Positions 1-10,885 are shown, numbered from the stretch's first letter. The stretch: 64,000 bases of DNA from Macrolepiota albuminosa (GCA_027475525.1 JAMWFC010000067.1:434001-498000), one strand, 5' to 3'. Numbers and translations are program-made. Notes: generated from the sequence alone by a model not told the origin.

Positions 1-330
1 GTGCATCATTCTCCCCAATCTAATAGCATCGCTGAACATGCAAATCGTACCATTGTTGAGGGTGCACGCACTATGTTAATTGCATCAGGCCTCCCTAAAT
101 ACCTCTGGGCAGAGGCTAAATGTCATATGGTCTAGCTACAGAACAGGACGCTAACCTGTGCCACTCCTGACAATATAACACCATATCAGATGGCAACCAA
201 CATAGCACAAGTATATGAATGGAAAGTGCATGCCTACATTAAGCTGCACAGTGCAGGCAAGCTCAATCCTAAAGTTGGAGAGGGGAAGTTTGTTGGCATT
301 GACAACGAATCAAAGGGGTATAGGATATAC
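1..330 (+). pseudogene. copia integrase, C-terminal part of the core
   Basis: Frame 1 reads the end of a retroviral-type integrase core, starting with HHSPQSNSIAEHANRT. This is the block around the catalytic Glu of the D,D-35-E triad, here the E of 'AEHANRT'. It continues to GKFVGIDNESKGYRIY. An in-frame TAG at 133-135 interrupts 'MV*LQNRT', where copia elements usually read a sense residue. The reading frame resumes at 1286 (WPRKHQLTIERDVYF) after the inserted LTR and its 4-bp duplication. The enzyme would insert the copia cDNA into the chromosome. Confidence 0.85.
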
Positions 331-1281
331 TGATGCAAAATGAGTAGTTTACTATATGTAAAGTAGTTCAAAATGGAATTTGAACTGGACTTTGATTATA
401 TTTCAAGTGTCTCAATTCCACAGAGTACGTAGGGCAAGTGTTGACATGTGCGCATACTTTGTAAAAGTGTGATTATAATGTTTTAATTGATTCATTTAGA
501 ATGTTGCATAGTGCACTCAAAAATGGGTCAATAAAGTATTATTTACTAAAACCCAAAGCTACTGTAATGCTCCTAGGCCTAAGAAATCCGCTCCCTGGGG
601 ATTCTGAGCCATGGCAATGCAATTGCTTGCCTGACTCCCCCAAATTTGTCCTTCTTTTATATCCCTTCCTTCAATGCATGGACCACTACTTATGGCGTGT
701 GTTTTTGTGTTGTCGTAATGCATTGCCATGCCCAGGCAGTTGGTTAGCATGTTACCAAGCCTGGTCTGGTGGCTAATGGTTTGTCCATTCTCTGGTGTGC
801 ATGGCTACACCCTTTTTATGGCTAATCCTTCCTCTGTTGCCTTGCCTTATCCTCTCGTCCCTCTGTGTCCTTTTTCCTTTCTCCTGGGCTCACTTTGTTG
901 TTATTCCATGGTTGTGGTGGGCTGGCATTGTGGAGAGGAGGTATGATGAAAGAGTACCAAGTATTTTGGACCGAAGTGACGGGATGGTGTGGTGGCAGTG
1001 CTGATTTCAGAGATGATGCCGAGATCTTGGTTTTACCGAGCACTGCCACTCACTCAGTTATCCCTGACTTCATCAATCTTTGATTGCTGCCTTGTTACCA
1101 TGCATTTATTGCTATGCTTAGCTGGGTTTGGCCAGTTTTCATAAGTTTTGGGTTGGGTTTTTTGTGAGTCTGCCCATGTCTACAGTTTTTGACTAACGCT
1201 TACAGTTTTCAGTGCTTTTTAGAGTATATTGGGACTATATTTTGACTCTTATTGTCTGCCTTGTATGAGGCAGACATATCA
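331..1281. mobile_element. Solo LTR (951 bp), 4-bp TSD ATAC
   Basis: The insertion starts TGATGC and ends ATATCA (TG...CA), and is flanked by ATAC at 327-330 and at 1282-1285. Removing it plus one ATAC restores the copia integrase reading frame exactly (RIY then WPRK), so both ends are firmly placed. No coding domain is seen inside. Short open frames at 501-776 and 728-1083 have no recognisable motif. It is probably what remains after LTR-LTR recombination of an element making 4-bp target duplications. It shares no obvious sequence with the LTRs at 19047 and 46250. Confidence 0.8.
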
Positions 1282-1285
1282 ATAC

Positions 1286-2705
1286 TGGCCCAGGAAACAT
1301 CAGCTTACAATTGAAAGAGATGTTTACTTCAACAGGGAAGCAGCTCTCAACCCGGATAATGTCCAGATTGAGAGGGAGTGGGAATCTGTCAATCCAGACA
1401 GTCACCAGACCTCAAAATCACTAAACCCTCCAGAATCGTCACCAGGTCCTATATCTAACAATTCTGCCAACAATGTCAAGGTCAAAGAGGTCACCGAAAG
1501 CAGTCCCATGCCACAAACCAAGGTTATTAACAATGAGAAACACATTGAGAACCTGCAAGAGTTGCCTCAAACAGTCTCAGACAACCCACAGGCAGAGAAT
1601 TTGCCCTCTCCCAATGCACTGCACCTCAAGAAGCATCAAAATTCACTGACTGGCCTCCAACAATTCAATTCCAAACAATATGGCTGAGGACAGCATTGCA
1701 ACACCCCAAAGGATGCAAGTTTTGCTGACTATGCTGAATCTGCACTCATTGTTGACGCCACCGAGATCCTTGAACCTAGCGGAGTTGAAATTGAAGCTGA
1801 GTGGATTTACAATGCAATCGAGCATGCAATGGCAGTAAGTGAAGATGTACCATCCATTAGAGATGCACTGAGTGGTAGCAAAAGAGAAGATTGGTCAGCT
1901 GCAATAGATGCTGAACTTAGCCAAATCGAGAAACTTTGTACCTGGGAAATTGTTGAGACACCCAAAGATGTCAATGTCATTCCATGTCGGTATGTCTTAC
2001 GACGCAAGCGTGGTGCTGATGGACAAATAGTCCGTTACAAAGCTCAACTTGTTGCTAAGGGATTCAAGCAGCAGTTTGGGGTTGATTACTCTGAAACGTT
2101 TGCCCCAACTATACACGCCACCACGCTTCGTATTCTTCTGTCAAGTGCAGCATCAAATGGTGCCTCCATTGAACAGGCTGACATTAAAAATGCCTATCTA
2201 AACTCATCACTCAATAAAAACAAGGTCATTTTCATGCAGTTTCCACCTCACTATTGGCAGTTCCATACGTTACCACCTGAGCTTACAAAGCTACCTGATT
2301 CAAAGCTTACGTGCCGGCTTAAGCACCCGCTTTATGGTACAAAGCAGGGCGCCCACCACTGGTATGAGGAAGTGTTCAACACATTCACTGATCTCAGATA
2401 CACTGCTTGTCAGGCTGATATCGCTGTCTTTTACAAAGTCAACAACAATGATTACACAACTGTTGCTGTTGCAACAGATGACTTTACCATAATTGGCAAC
2501 TCCATTAAGGTCACCTCACTAATAAATGAGCAGCTCAGCAAACGATTCAAAATTGTTGACCTCAGCCTTATCAACTGGCTACTCAGAGTCAGCGTTACTA
2601 GAGATCTAAATGCTCACACCATCTCGCTTGGCCAGCAGGCCTATATCAAACAGATCGTCAAACGCTTTGGCCTTGAGGAGTCATGTACTGCCATAATACC
2701 TATGG
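1286..2705 (+). pseudogene. copia linker and reverse transcriptase (RVT_2), first part
   Basis: Frame 2 reads from the integrase tail through a Ser/Asn/Pro-rich linker. An in-frame TGA at 1685-1687 (QYG*GQ, where Arg would fit) follows, then an RVT_2-type reverse transcriptase. Recognisable blocks are EDWSAAIDAELSQIEKLCTW, YVLRRKRGADG, YKAQLVAKGFKQ and the catalytic-Asp block EQADIKNAYLNS. Then come KHPLYGTKQGAHHWYEE and the second Asp pair ATDDFTIIG, a divergent form of YVDDLL. The enzyme copies element RNA into cDNA inside virus-like particles. The frame breaks at 2705, where element I was inserted, and resumes at 8817. Confidence 0.9.
2701..2705. other. Target-site duplication TATGG (left) of element I
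   Basis: TATGG at 2701-2705 is repeated at 8812-8816, immediately outside the two LTRs. Removing element I and one copy restores the copia RT frame (IIPM then EPTADF). This confirms a genuine integration of element I into the copia element. Confidence 0.97.
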
Positions 2706-3028
2706 TGTCAGAGACGAGATTAAATAGAGAATTCTTGATGCTTGAGAAAACTGAGAATTTGCTGAGAGTTTGAGCAAAAACAACTGTGTTGATTGCTCGA
2801 CTTTCGTAGACAAATACATGAGACTTATATAGCTAAATGGATAGGAGAAAAGAAAATAAGGAGTACTGTAAATAGGAAGGTCTGAGATATATGTAGTTAT
2901 TTAAGGAGAATCAATGATGAAATATGATGTAATAAAAATAAGAAAAGGAGATTTTGAAAATAGATGGCAGTCGACGAAAGTAGAATTAAGATCGGAATTT
3001 GGATGAGACTTTAGCAGATTTTCTGACA
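2706..3028 (-). repeat. Element I 3' LTR
   Basis: A 323-bp LTR that starts TGTCAGAGACG on + and ends TTTTCTGACA, with 5-bp terminal inverted repeat TGTCA/TGACA. It is identical in length to the copy at 8489-8811. A polypurine tract (GAAAAGGGGG on minus) directly precedes it and overlaps the last codons of pol. Confidence 0.96.
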
Positions 3029-6000
3029 TTACCCCCTTTTCAAGACTGAGTCAACATAATCTTTGGAACGTGGTGGTCGTGCGATTTGATTTGATCGAGT
3101 AGTAGTTTGCTGGGGTGGTTTGAAATTTTGTTGTGAGGGTGCAGGAGGAGGAGAGGGTGACCGGCTCGGATGGTCGATTAATGTACTGGAGTGTTGGCTT
3201 GGTCTAGGTAGCGAGGTGTAAGGCGTTCTATCGAAATAGATTTGAGGTGGATGTGGTCTTCTAGGGTTGTGTTGATGCCAACGTTTGAGTGTTTCAGAAA
3301 GTTCGGAAGGGATGTCAGATAGAGGAATCCAAGAATTCTCGGAATCTGGCAGATTCTTCCATGAAACAAAATAGTCATAGCATTGTCCAATTTTCCGAGT
3401 ATTGATAATAGATTTGATGTCGAGTGGTCAATCTGGAATGAGGTCGGTCGGAGGGATGGCAGAGATCTGTACGTGATCTGGGATAGTTGAAGGGGGAGTC
3501 CAAGGTTCTAAGAGAGAAGCATGGAAAACTGGGTGAAGACGAGAGTATGAGGCTGGGAGTTCAAGGAGATAGGATAAGGTTCCATGACAGGCCAAGATTT
3601 TGAAAGGTCCAAGGCATCAGTAATCGAGTTTGTTGGAAGGTCGGGTAGTTTTGATGTTTCGTCGAAGTAACCAGACGTAATCGCCCAGTTTGAAGTCGGG
3701 AGTGTCTAAATGTCGATGATTGTAGTACTTCGTCATATATTCGTTGGCTTGTTCTAGTTCGAGGTGAAGTTCCTTGTGGATTTCTTGAAGTCTATTGGCA
3801 AGGTCGGTGGCTACTGGATTTGTAGTTCGTTCCGTGAGCTTAATTTTGAAATCGGGATGATATCCAAGATTGGCATAGAATGGTGTTTGCTGAGTTGAAG
3901 TATTGACGTGATTGTTGAAAGAAAATTCAGCTAGGGCAAGATAATTGACCCAATCATCTTGTTGATAGGAGGTATAAGTACGCAAATAGGTTTCAAGGGT
4001 TTGGTTGGTGTGTTTGGTAAGTCCATCGGTTTGAGGGTGATAAGCGGTGGATGGGCGCATTTTGGTGCCCACAAGAGACATGAGATTTGTAAAAAATGAT
4101 GATACAAAGATTGATCCTTGGTCTGAGACTATAGACTGAGGAAAGCCGTGATGTCAAAAGATACGGTCTAGATAGATACAAGCTAGGTCTGGGGCATCCA
4201 TGGATTCACAGATTGGAATGAAGTGAGCAGCTCGCATCATGCAGTCACATACCACCCAAATGGTGTCGTAACTGTGTGATAATGGGAGCTTTGTAATGAA
4301 ATCCATAGAGATGGAGCACCAGGGACGGTCAGGAATGTCAAGAGATTGGAGTAATCCATAAGGCTTATGAGTTGCATTCTTGGTATGGGCGCATAGTTCA
4401 CAAGATTTGACATAAGCACAAGAATAAGTTTGCATCCCTGGCCATGAGAAGTCACGACAAAGATTGTCATAAGTTCCTGCTCAGCTGGGATGTCCTGATA
4501 TAACAGAATCGTGTCTAGAATAAAGGATTTCAGCTCAAAGTGATGAGGGGACAAAGAGGTGGCCATTGTGAAGGACAAGGTCATCTTGTTGAGTAATGGT
4601 CTTGTCACCCTGTTGTAGAAGTGTTTGCCATTTGGTGTCGGTACGGTAAGCAGTTTTGAACTCGTTCAGAAGTTCAGAGTTGTCGAGAGTATATGTTGAA
4701 AGGGAATTAATTGATGATGGTGTATTCGATTGTATTTCGGAGGGAAAAATTTGGGCGGTGTGATACAGATTTAGGAAAGCTTGACGTTGGTTAACAGTGG
4801 TTTCATCCCCCTCTTGAGGCTTGTAATCCTGTCGCTGTGATGCTGCGTCAGCCGGGTTTCTTGTGCCAGGTGCATAGTCAAGTTGAAAGTCGAATTCCGA
4901 TAGGAAGGAAGACCATCGTGCTTGGCATCGGTTTAACAGTTGTGAAGCCATGAAGTATCGGAGATTTGAATGATCTGAAATCGCAGTAACAGTATGTGGG
5001 AATCCTACAAGCCATGCACACCATTCACGGAAAGCTTTGACGATTCCAAGAAGCTCTTTGTCGTGAATTTTGTAATTAATTTCTGCGGGTGTAAGCTTGT
5101 GAGAGTAGTACAAAACAGGGTGTAGTAGGGAGTTTGAATCGGGTTGCAAATGGATGGCTGACAATGCAAAGTCTGAGGCATCTGTTACAATGGTAGAGGG
5201 AAGCGTGGGATTGAAATGTTGAAGTACGGGGGCTGTAGTGAAGGCGACTTTGAGTTTTTCAAAAGCCTTCTGAGCAGTAGAGTCAAGTCCTGGAAAATTA
5301 GTCTTATATTTCTTGGTAGTCAAAGCATGCAGAAGTAGACAGATCTCAGAGTACCATGGTATGAAGTCTCGGTAAAAGATGCAGAAACCGAGAAATCACT
5401 GGATTTGCTTGACTGAGGACGGCATAGGCCATTTGCTAATTGTGTCTAGCTTTTTTGGGTTCATCTGGATGCTGTTTGCTGAGATTATATACCCGAGATA
5501 TTCTACCTGAGATCTTCTGAATTTGCACTTCTTGGCATTTGCGAATAGATTGGCATTAGAAAGACGTTCGAGTACAGCGGCAACACAAGTCTCATGGTTT
5601 TCACCTGGTCGAGAAAAAATCAGAATGTCATCTAGGTAGACAATGCACCAGATGTCAAGAATGTTGCGTAAAACATCCTGGATAAAAGCTTGGAAAGTAG
5701 CGGGAGTGTTGGTAAGACCAAAAGGCATCACAGTGTACTCAAAAAGTCCCAAGTGTGTACAGAAGGCTGTTTTCCATTCGTCACCTTCTTTTACTCGGAT
5801 TAGGTTGAAAGCATTCTTGAGATCGATAACCATGAACTTGTCGCAGCCTTGGACACGGTCTAGTAAATCTGATGTAAGAGGCAGGGGATAGCGATTTTTC
5901 TTTGTGATGGTGTTAAGGCCACAATAATCAACACATAGATGGAGATCGCCTGTCTTGCAGCATACAAACAAGATGGGAGAAGCTGCAGAGGACGTGGATC

Positions 6001-7325
6001 GACGAATGAACCTCTTGGCCAGTTGTTCTTTGATGTATTCAAAGAGTGTCTCACGTTCATCTTGAGACAGAGAATAAATCGGACCAAAAGAGGGTTGTTT
6101 CCCATCCTCGATGTTGATTGCAATATCATAAGGTTGATGGTCTGGAAGCTTCTTAACTTCGACAGGATCAAAGACGTTGAGGTAATTATGATACTGTTTG
6201 GGTATTAGCTTGTGTATCTCATCTTCTGTTTCAGAAACAAAAGCTTTAGATGTGCGTAAAGTGGGAGTGGTTGAGGATGGAGGTGGTTCAGGTGGAGGTT
6301 GTTCGGAGGAAGGGATATCAGGAGGCAGGTGGTTTGAAATGGCATTGATACGTATTTCTAGTTTGTCATTGGTAGTGTACCAAATACACAATATTGCTTG
6401 ATTTCTTGCATATTTCTTGAAATGTTGAGAAGAACAACAAGCAATATGAATAGGTTTAGTTTCAGACTTGTGCGTAGGCTCAGGTTTAGCAGGAGGTGTC
6501 GACCAAATTGCGAGAAGCTCTTCACAACTGATGCTGTTCCGAGTCGGAGGTCTGAGAATGGAAGCTGGTGATTGTGGAAAGGTGAATTTATAACCGGTGT
6601 TTGGGCATGTCTTGTCATGGAGTGGATCAAGCAGCCTACAAAGATCAGAGGGAGGCATCCTGGGAAGACCTAAGCCTAGACCAAGGGAGCTGACAGAACG
6701 GATTGAGTGAGCATCCGGTTTTAGAGGACCGTAGCCTCATCCAAATGCAGTAACTGGAAAATCATGATTTAGTCTGCAGCAGGATAGTGACAACTGACCG
6801 CAGATCCAATCTATAGATGGATTGTGTTGCTGTAACCAATCCAAACCTAAGATTATCGGATAAAGCATTGAAACAATGCCTAGATGAATACCTTCCTGGT
6901 GTTCATGGACTTTCAACTTGGTGATGACATCATGCATAAGTAAACCGGAAGTCATGGGGCGGTCGTCAATAGTATAGATAGGAACAGGAGAACTTTTGAG
7001 AGCTCGTGGAAGAGAATGTTGGGAACAGAATTTATCAGATATGTGGGAAGCCGTTGCGCCGCTGTCGACAAGTGTGTAGGTTGAAATTTGTTTTCTTTTC
7101 GGAAATAACAATTTGACAGGAATAAAGAAATGTTGTCTATTATGAGGAGCTAATTGAATATGAGTAGATAAAAGAAAGTGTGGGGCAAGAGTCGACTGAG
7201 CTGTCCATTCGCCATTGGTGTTCCTGACAAATTTTGGCTGTATGCGGCAACGGGGAAGTGACTCAGTTCCATCTGTTGTTGCCAAAGACCTCGGAACTAA
7301 TTGGTCTTCGGCTTGGCTTTTCCCA
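3029..7325 (-). pseudogene. Element I pol: protease-RT-RNase H-integrase-chromodomain
   Basis: One minus-strand frame of about 1430 codons, entered by a -1 shift from gag. Domains in order: aspartic protease (LVDSGATASHISD, near 7060), RT (FMVIDLKNAFNLI, MPFGLTNTPATFQ, YLDDILIFS near 5630), RNase H (DASDFALSA, YKIHDKELLGIVKAF), zinc-binding integrase N-terminus (CELCAHTK), and the integrase core. A C-terminal chromodomain follows (YDYFVSWKNLPDSENSWIPL, near 3340). Stops at 6737, 5396, 4533, about 4490, 4154, 3617 and 3432 are all TGA. The integrase block normally reading DGQTER is DGLTKH, so the catalytic Glu is lost. The natural stop is TAA at 3029-3031, touching the LTR. The chromodomain should direct integration to modified chromatin. 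Confidence 0.93.
7281..7324 (-). promoter_or_regulatory. Programmed -1 ribosomal frameshift site, gag-pol of element I
   Basis: In the gag frame the minus strand reads G GGA AAA at 7324-7318, a canonical X XXY YYZ slippery heptamer. After a 5-nt spacer, GCCGAAGACC (7312-7303) can pair with GGTCTTTGGC (7290-7281). This gives a 10-bp stem with one G-U pair and a 12-nt loop. The gag TAG (7299-7297) lies in that loop. Slippage by -1 enters exactly the open protease frame. Frame relation, heptamer, spacing and stem are all seen directly; function is inferred. Confidence 0.8.
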
Positions 7326-8466
7326 AATCCCCATGTTTGGCTTTGCATTTACGACATTCTTCAGCTTTGTGACCTTCCTTGCCGCAATATAAGCAGAGAT
7401 TGTTCTTGAAGCGATGTTCACGTTCAGCAGCTGTAAGAGGACCACGCGTCTTAGAAGTTCCTGGAGTAGAAATGGTATCCACGTCCATGGGTACGACGTC
7501 AGAGGTAGAGCTAGCATTGACAGGGGGTGTGACAGCATGGGTAGAGGATGGAGTAGGATGTTGACTAGAATGATTATTACCAGAGACCTTCTTTTTGCCA
7601 GTTTCAATTCACTTTTTGATTTCTTGTTGATGGAGGTTTGTATCAATCAAAATGACTAAAGGTTCCCAATCTTCAAGTGTAGTAGGACGATGAACGATAT
7701 TGACCAAATGGTCCTTGACTGAGGACTTCAATCCTTTCATGAAACGAGTGATTTTTGTCTGTTCGGTCATTTTGAGGTGGCTAGCGAGTTCCATGAATGC
7801 GGTCAGGTAATAGTGGGCTGATCTTGTCTGTTTAAGTGCATCAAGTTTTAATTCAGCATTTTGCACATGACTAGGATCGGAGAACTTCTTCCTGAAAGCA
7901 GCGAGAAAATTGTTCCAATTATAGAGTAGGGGTGATTCGTTGCGTTTGAGATGGTTGAACCATTTGATAGGTAATCTGTCCTTAAGATGTAAGCCAACGT
8001 AAAGGACTTTAGAATGGTCGTCAGGAAAGGAAGGTGGATGGAACTCAATGATTCGCTTGACTTCAGACAAGAAAGGAGTAACGTCGTTATGTTTACCATT
8101 GAAAATGTGTGCGTCTCTAAGCTTGACGTGACTACCACGAATGAATTGGTTCTGGTCAGGGCCAGGTTGACCGGGATGGCGTGCAACCTCATTCATGATG
8201 TCAATGAGACTATTTTGCAGCATTGTCTGGTTATGTGTAAACTGAGCGAGAATTGCAGCAAATTCAGGTGTGAGAACAGGAGCGTTTCCTGCTGTGCCTG
8301 GAGCTTGGCTTTGATCCATCGATGGTGATGCTGTGGGGTCAAAGTTACCGGCGAGCTGAATAAAATCAATACCAGGAGAGATGTGGGGAACGTAGTATTC
8401 AGGATTTAGAGCTGGGGGCTGAGTGGTCGGGGAATTGTAGTCTGGATAGACAGAAGTTGAGGCCAT
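7297..8466 (-). pseudogene. Element I gag (capsid-nucleocapsid)
   Basis: A 389-codon frame from ATG at 8466 (MASTSVYPDYNSP) to TAG at 7297-7299. The middle carries the retrotransposon gag/capsid region (AHIFNGKHNDVTPFLSEVK, then IKWFNHLKRNESPLLYNWNN, with AFRKKFSDP). The nucleocapsid has one CCHC knuckle, CLYCGKEGHKAEEC (C-x2-C-x4-H-x4-C), about 30 codons before the end. An in-frame TGA at 7609-7611 (EIKK*IETGKKK), where Arg would fit, splits it in two. Gag builds the particle that packages element RNA. ATG 8466 is preferred because upstream codons overlap the predicted primer-binding site. Confidence 0.88.
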
Positions 8467-8474
8467 ATAACAAG

Positions 8475-8484
8475 GAGCAATCAA
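8475..8484 (-). promoter_or_regulatory. Predicted self-primer binding site, element I
   Basis: Four bases inside the 5' LTR the minus strand reads TTGATTGCTC. Its exact complement GAGCAATCAA lies in the same LTR (8572-8581), about 33 nt after the TATA motif TATATAAG (8614-8607), where transcription should start. The RNA 5' end can thus fold onto the site, as in Tf1. There is no TGG complementary to a tRNA CCA end beside the LTR. Confidence 0.65.
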
Positions 8485-8488
8485 ACTT

Positions 8489-8811
8489 TGTCAGAGACGA
8501 GATTAAATAGAGAATTCTTGATGCTTGAGAAAACTGAGAATTTGCTGAGAGTTTGAGCGAAAACAACTGTGTTGATTGCTCGACTTTCATAGACAAATAC
8601 ATGAGACTTATATAGCTAAATGGATAGGAGAAAAGAAGATAAGGAGTACTGTAAATAGGAAGGTCTGAGATATATGTAGTTATTTAAAGAGAATTGATGA
8701 CAAAATATGATGTAATGAAAATAAGAAAAGGAGATTTTGAAAATAGATGGCAGTCGACGAAAGTAGAATTAAGATCGGAATTTGGATGAGACTTTAGCAG
8801 ATTTTCTGACA
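8489..8811 (-). repeat. Element I 5' LTR with promoter
   Basis: A 323-bp LTR holding the TATA motif TATATAAG (minus, 8614-8607) and the predicted transcription start near 8581. Compared with the 3' LTR, six of about nine differences fall on CpG-derived positions. At one pair of sites one LTR has CA/TG and the other TG/CA, so the ancestor must have had CG at both. Confidence 0.95.
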
Positions 8812-9528
8812 TATGGAACCCACAGCTGACTTCACGCCAGGTTTCCCTTCAGTCTCCCCAATCATGCTGTCAACCACAGAGAAAACATGCTATTGAGAGA
8901 TGATCGGATCACTCATGTATGTGGCTGTAATGACACGTCCCAACATTGCTTATGCAGTATTGATTCTGTCTCAGTTTCTTGACACGCCTCACTCTATTCA
9001 CATGATAGCTGTCACTCGTGTGTTCCGCTACCTCTGCAGCACATTGGACATGAAGCTCATGCTTATTTCTGGCTATTCTGATGCTGACTGGGCCTCACAA
9101 CTTCATCAGCATTCAATTTCTGGCTTCCCATTCTTTATTGGGCACAGCGCTATTTTCTGGAGTTCAAAAAGCAACTAATCATCACGCTTTCCAGCACAGA
9201 ATCCGAGAATGTTGCCTTGATGCACTCTGCCAAGGAAATAATATGGATACACAAGCTTCTTCGAGATCTTTCCTTCTTCAATTCTTTCTCTTTACCTACT
9301 AACTTATACTGCGACAATCAAGGTGCCATTCGGCTCTCAAAAGATGCAATGTTTCACGCATGTACAAAACACATTGACGTTCACTTCCATTTCATTTGTC
9401 AGACTGTATCCTCCGGTCACGTTCACATTCACTACCTTCCCACTGCCAATATGATCGCGGACGCATTTACGAAATCGCTAAGTTGCATCAAGTTTGAGAA
9501 GTTCCGCGAACTACTTGGTGTCGCCTAA
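8812..9528 (+). pseudogene. copia reverse transcriptase end and RNase H
   Basis: This continues the copia frame after element I. TSD TATGG at 8812-8816 is followed by EPTADFTPGFPSVSP, an in-frame TGA at 8897-8899 (Y*EMIGSLMYVAV), then the RT connection TRPNIAYAVLILSQFLDTPH. Copia RNase H follows: GYSDADWA (first Asp), STESENVA (Glu), LYCDNQGAI (Asp), KHIDVHFHFI, and TANMIADAFTKSL near the end. Between WSSKSN and ITLSSTESE the frame slips by one base in an A run near 9172. RNase H removes the RNA template during cDNA synthesis. The natural stop is at 9526-9528. Confidence 0.9.
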
Positions 9529-9551
9529 TCCGTGTTCACATTGAGGGGGAG

Positions 9552-9815
9552 TGTTGAGTACAACAGTTGACTACTTCCTAATTTGGACAATCATATGTTT
9601 TTCAATCGGTCATTACTTGTGACACCTCAGTGTTTCCAACCACTGAGGTGTAAGTCAATTCTTATATCACACTTAATATATTACTGATAGTCTGTAGTAT
9701 CTCTTTGTTACTACAGGTAGATACCCAATATATTGCAAAGTGTTTCCAACCACTGAGGTTATCTCTTTGTTACTACAGTTATCCGAGATCCCCCGAGACC
9801 GGTCCAACCTCAACA
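9552..9815 (+). repeat. copia 3' LTR
   Basis: Starts right after the polypurine tract GAGGGGGAG (9543-9551) with TGTTGAG and ends CTCAACA, a perfect 7-bp terminal inverted repeat, giving 264 bp. It contains an 11-bp stem with an 8-nt loop (9622-9651, ACACCTCAGTG...CACTGAGGTGT) and a second copy of the GTGTTTCCAACCACTGAGG motif near 9740. The 5' partner LTR is outside the window, so the right end rests on the inverted repeat only. Confidence 0.7.
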
Positions 9816-10689
9816 ATTATGCTGACATTGTCACATTGGCACTGCCATGTCGCGTATTCAACACCCTATGCTGTAGACCTCGGTCTCGCTATGCGCCACA
9901 GCAGCCCATCTTGTTTGATAATCTACTGCAAACAACTGACAACCCTTGCAATAGATTGCAAATGCTGAATAACGGACATATATATATTTCACCTTGGTCA
10001 ATTGATACCCTCAGTCATTTGTACACAGACTGAGGGTATGTCTAATTATTTATAAACCATTACACAACGAATTTATAGATACTATAGACTTAGATACTTA
10101 CTGTGTCTGTATCTAGCTATATAATGCAGTCGTTTGTACACAGACTGAGGACTCGGATACTTACTGTGTCTGTATCTGGTTCGACTTCAACAGAGGTTAT
10201 AGTTGACCTAGGAAAAACCGTCAGTTGTGGTTACTTGAATTGAAGTTTTTTTTCCTCTGTAACATTCTTGTTAGTGACTCGCAATGCGACGCAACAAGAA
10301 CTGTTAACAAGAGTGTATTAAAGTATTTGCGTTTATACATATCTTCTAACATACCTGTTGAATCGAACTAAAAAAAGTATATATATTGTATTGTAAATGA
10401 CCAACAACTGTGGCTAGGTAATTATGTGCATAATTATGATACTACCAGGATTGATGAGCTGTGCTGTATGCCTTCAACACAGCTAGCATTGGTTTCTAAG
10501 CTCAATGTAAGCATGGAGCTTACCTTTCAACCGTTAAAGACTGTCAGAGATGTGTAAAGAGCTCTGGAGAGGAGATCAGAGGTTGGACTAAGTCGAGATG
10601 GTTTGAGCAATAGTTCTCCAGTCTCGCCGCGGCCGAAAGATACGTAGTCCGTCTCGGAACACAATAAACTTGAAGGTTGTCCCATACTC
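9816..10689. other. Intergenic region with short direct repeats
   Basis: No gene is visible. Two sets of direct repeats stand out: GTACACAGACTGAGG near 10021 and 10136, and ATACTTACTGTGTCTGTATCT near 10094 and 10158. A short minus-strand open frame at 10527-10709 has no features of a real gene. Confidence 0.5.
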
Positions 10690-10885
10690 TTGGGTGAGGT
10701 TACATACAACCTCTCCGAGACGGGACCTTATATGGTTTATATTGTAAATCGCATCACGCTGAAAAAAAGTCTCTACATTCAGGTTTCTATCCTGTCGGCC
10801 GACCTTGGCGTCTGACATTCTACGGGACTCATGTACTGTGCAAAAAAGGATATATAAAACTCTCGTTTTGTGTGCACCACAGCGC
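10690..10885 (+). promoter_or_regulatory. Duplicated promoter-like block, copy 1
   Basis: About 190 bp clearly related, with indels, to 12713-12917. Shared parts are TTACATACAACC, TCGG(C/T)(C/T)GACCTTG(G/C)CGTCTGACATT and the TATA segment GATATATAAA(A/G)CTCTC (TATATAAA at 10851-10858). Copy 2 drives the small secreted protein gene. Downstream of copy 1 the similarity stops and no matching gene is seen. A minus-strand open frame at 10588-10818 crosses the block, but the indels between copies argue against coding. Confidence 0.5.

Larger units (their letters stand above)
2706..8811 (-). mobile_element. Element I: complete Ty3 chromovirus
   Basis: A 6106-bp element on the minus strand: 5' LTR 8489-8811, primer site, gag, pol (protease, RT, RNase H, integrase, chromodomain), polypurine tract, 3' LTR 2706-3028, and TSD TATGG. 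The two 323-bp LTRs differ at about nine positions, all transitions, so insertion is fairly recent. The pol frame is continuous apart from eight TGA codons where Arg would be expected. Integrase also has Lys in place of its catalytic Glu. The copy cannot be autonomous, although its layout is intact. Confidence 0.96.
1..9815 (+). mobile_element. Ty1/copia retrotransposon, 3' part (interrupted)
   Basis: The order integrase, reverse transcriptase, RNase H, polypurine tract and LTR is that of Ty1/copia. The 5' LTR, gag and protease lie beyond the left edge. The pieces at 1-330, 1286-2705 and 8812-9528 join in one frame once two later insertions are removed: a solo LTR at 331-1281 and element I at 2706-8811. 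The 3' LTR has a 7-bp terminal inverted repeat. The copy is dead, with a TAG in integrase, TGA codons at 1685 and 8897 and a frameshift near 9172. Confidence 0.9.

Noticed and set aside
10588..10818. 76-codon minus ORF as a gene with a paralogue at 12504-12734
   Set aside because: The two regions are related at DNA level but differ by frame-breaking indels, which fits a duplicated promoter better.
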